Shown here: in pieces, positions 63,734 through 64,000 of the stretch
Numbering within the stretch: the stretch's first letter is position 1
Layout of the letters: each line of letters opens with the position of its first letter
Assembly: GCA_029976065.1 (NCBI GenBank)
Contig: JARKNV010000079.1
Location: 62,001-126,000 of the forward strand
DNA: 64,000 nt
Source: Selenomonadales bacterium
Lineage (GTDB): Bacteria; Bacillota; Negativicutes; Sporomusales; UBA7701
Direction: 5' to 3'
Notes under the pieces: model-generated
What the model saw: the letters and a program-made list of their open reading frames with translations, nothing else
The model's database searches: none
What the model was told of the DNA's origin: nothing
Translations under genes and position numbers: made by a program

Positions 63734-64000
63734 GTGCCCGAACTCGGGGAAAAAATCAAAGCCCTCGCCCTCGAACTGACCAAAATGCCGAGCATCGTCG
63801 GCACGTCCGGCGAAGCGGCCATCGCCGCCTGGCTTTACGAGCGCCTCGGCCGGCTCGACTACTTCCGGCGTTATCCGGAGCGGCTCGTCCTGCTGCCGGT
63901 CAGGGGCGACCGCCTCGGCCGCCAAAACGTCCTCGCCGTCATCCGCGGCGAAAAATGTTCCGCTCCCCGCCATCTCCTGTGCCTCGGCCACATCGACACC
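63734..64000 (+). CDS. M20-family metallopeptidase, RocB-like, N-terminal part (cut by window edge)
   Basis: The first 89 residues are present. LGEKIKALALELTKMPSIVG is the usual M20 start, and CLGHIDT at the end gives the first metal-binding His and Asp. DYFRRYPERL is reminiscent of RocB, a protein linked to arginine catabolism. Start is GTG at 63734 with AAAAAGGAG upstream. The catalytic Glu and dimer domain are beyond the window, so the RocB assignment is tentative. Confidence 0.75.
   Translation, partial: MPELGEKIKALALELTKMPSIVGTSGEAAIAAWLYERLGRLDYFRRYPERLVLLPVRGDRLGRQNVLAVIRGEKCSAPRHLLCLGHIDT

Overview
The window looks like chromosome of an anaerobic, spore-former-type Firmicute, most plausibly a Sporomusaceae-like member of the Negativicutes. 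Supporting this are tRNA-sensing T-box leaders, a ykkC-class riboswitch, a ferredoxin-dependent 2-oxoacid oxidoreductase, TAXI-type TRAP transporters, DeoxyP-type PdxST with a MocR regulator, and strong AGGAGG-type ribosome binding sites. The lineage is inferred from content and style only. Base composition changes by eye near 21 kb: the first part is balanced, 21.5-56.5 kb is very GC-rich with C-ending codons, and 58.2-60.3 kb is AT-rich.

Region 1 (1-18.7 kb) is a catabolic block, all on the plus strand. It holds three MmgE/PrpD-family genes (the first cut by the window edge), a PrpF-like isomerase, two complete TAXI TRAP transporters, a CaiB/BaiF CoA-transferase, an HMG-CoA-lyase-family gene, an iron-sulfur flavoenzyme of the dienoyl-CoA/enoate reductase type and a korDABC cluster. 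Together they suggest uptake, isomerisation, CoA activation, carbon-carbon cleavage and ferredoxin-linked oxidation of a branched or tricarboxylic acid. A Cache-domain chemoreceptor follows (19-21 kb).

Region 2 (21-31.9 kb) makes leucine, isoleucine and valine: leuA-leuC-leuD-leuB-ilvB1, ilvN-ilvC and ilvB2. Three RNA switches punctuate it: a Leu T-box before leuA, a ykkC-class (probably ppGpp) riboswitch before ilvN, and an Ile T-box before ilvB2. Two unlisted microproteins of 36 and 32 aa, related at their C-termini, sit after ilvB1 and ilvC.

Region 3 (31.9-56.5 kb) is mixed housekeeping: an APC permease with a divergent LysR regulator, two DUF445 proteins, an L,D-transpeptidase-type protein, a CDGSH protein, three tandem ArsB/NhaD-type transporters, a PIN-PhoH protein, a MocR regulator with pdxST, a DJ-1/PfpI protein, a eukaryotic-type hexokinase, panB-panE, a NUDIX hydrolase, an Old Yellow Enzyme, an isochorismatase-type hydrolase and a DUF362 ferredoxin protein. 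Five copies of a 107-231 bp hairpin repeat lie between genes, all in the same orientation.

Region 4 (56.5-64 kb) is a signalling cluster: a soluble CZB-domain chemoreceptor, an HD-GYP protein, a membrane chemoreceptor and CheW. Between them is a 778 bp cassette in which a small FimB/FimE-sized tyrosine recombinase is flanked by two inverted 23 bp sites, the architecture of an invertible switch. Two broken-off copies of the DUF362 gene's 3' end lie after the chemotaxis genes. The window ends in an uncharacterised conserved gene and the start of a RocB-like M20 peptidase gene.
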